Origin: an uncultured Collinsella sp.
GTDB taxonomy: Bacteria > Actinomycetota > Coriobacteriia > Coriobacteriales > Coriobacteriaceae
Direction of reading: 5' to 3'
Assembly: GCA_900548515.1 (NCBI GenBank)
Contig: URKU01000053.1
Span: 1-12,855 of the forward strand
Length of the DNA stretch: 12,855 nt
Notes under the pieces: generated by a model
Told to the model about the DNA's origin: nothing
What the model saw: only the letters and a program-made list of their open reading frames with translations
Databases searched by the model: none
Translations under genes and position numbers: made by a program
Shown here: positions 12,773 through 12,855 of the stretch, in pieces
How the letters are laid out: each line of letters begins with the position of its first letter
Position numbering within the stretch: the stretch's first letter is position 1

Positions 12773-12855
12773 TTACTCGCCCAGCAGGCTCTTGGTGATG
12801 GAAGCGGCGGCCTTCTTGCCGGCGCCCATCGCCAGAATGACCGTAGCGGCACCGG
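12773..12855 (-). CDS. C-terminus of a glutamate synthase small-subunit-like flavoprotein (partial)
   Basis: The last 26 codons and a TAA stop (12775-12773) are present; the rest lies beyond the window. The encoded end reads GAATVILAMGAGKKAAASIT and then KSLLGE. The segment G-A-A-T-V-I-x-A-M-G-A-G-K-K-A-A is the closing NADPH-domain helix of GltD/GltA-type glutamate synthase small subunits. The same tail occurs in relatives such as NfnB/SudA, so the exact enzyme is uncertain. A good terminator follows. In GltD the protein passes electrons from NAD(P)H to the glutamate-forming subunit. No start or active-site region is visible. Confidence 0.7.
   Translation of the reverse strand, partial: GAATVILAMGAGKKAAASITKSLLGE

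Overview
The window looks like a chromosomal segment of a gut Coriobacteriia (Actinomycetota), most likely Collinsella or a close relative. The evidence is GC-rich codon use, a 12-TM LuxR-type membrane regulator of a kind common in this class, wall-anchored proteins ending in L-x-A-T-G-D-N, a Tat-type lipoprotein solute-binding protein, and many intergenic GGGGACAG-type repeats. The genus is inferred from these traits, not from any search.

Layout. Bases 1-838 (minus strand) hold the 5' part of an IS110-family transposase cut by the window edge. A strongly self-complementary non-coding end (841-934) follows, then a cluster of GGGGACAG repeats (976-1060). Next comes a plus-strand pair: a membrane-anchored PrsA/SurA-like parvulin foldase (1127-2347) and a YqeY/GatB-like protein (2402-2845), closed by a terminator and a perfect 29-bp inverted repeat. 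Bases 3102-6131 are a four-gene polar amino-acid ABC importer in the order ATPase, binding protein, permease, permease. The binding protein resembles the aspartate/glutamate-binding PEB1a type. A 106-nt nested hairpin follows the operon, then a cytidylate-kinase-like gene (6303-6926). A bidirectional terminator built around a GGGGACAG repeat separates that gene from the convergent membrane LuxR-family regulator (6977-8380, minus, TTG start).

Divergent from the regulator are two large surface-protein genes (8595-10163 and 10369-12378). Their bodies are unrelated, but they share an almost identical 51-residue signal peptide and a 35-residue variant sorting signal. After them lies 394 bp of non-coding DNA with a regular array of six 16-nt repeats in alternating orientation (81-bp period), another GGGGACAG element and a minus-strand terminator. 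The window ends in the last 26 codons of a minus-strand gene that looks like the small subunit of glutamate synthase.

How the genes may work together: the importer (probably Asp/Glu) and the glutamate-synthase-like gene both concern glutamate supply, though they are not adjacent. The foldase could help fold exported proteins such as the two surface proteins. The membrane regulator sits head-to-head with the surface genes and is a plausible local regulator. The strongest candidates for something undescribed are the alternating-repeat array, the dispersed GGGGACAG hairpin family, the nested hairpin at 6132-6237, and the IS110 non-coding end, which may carry a bridge RNA and buries the transposase ribosome-binding site.
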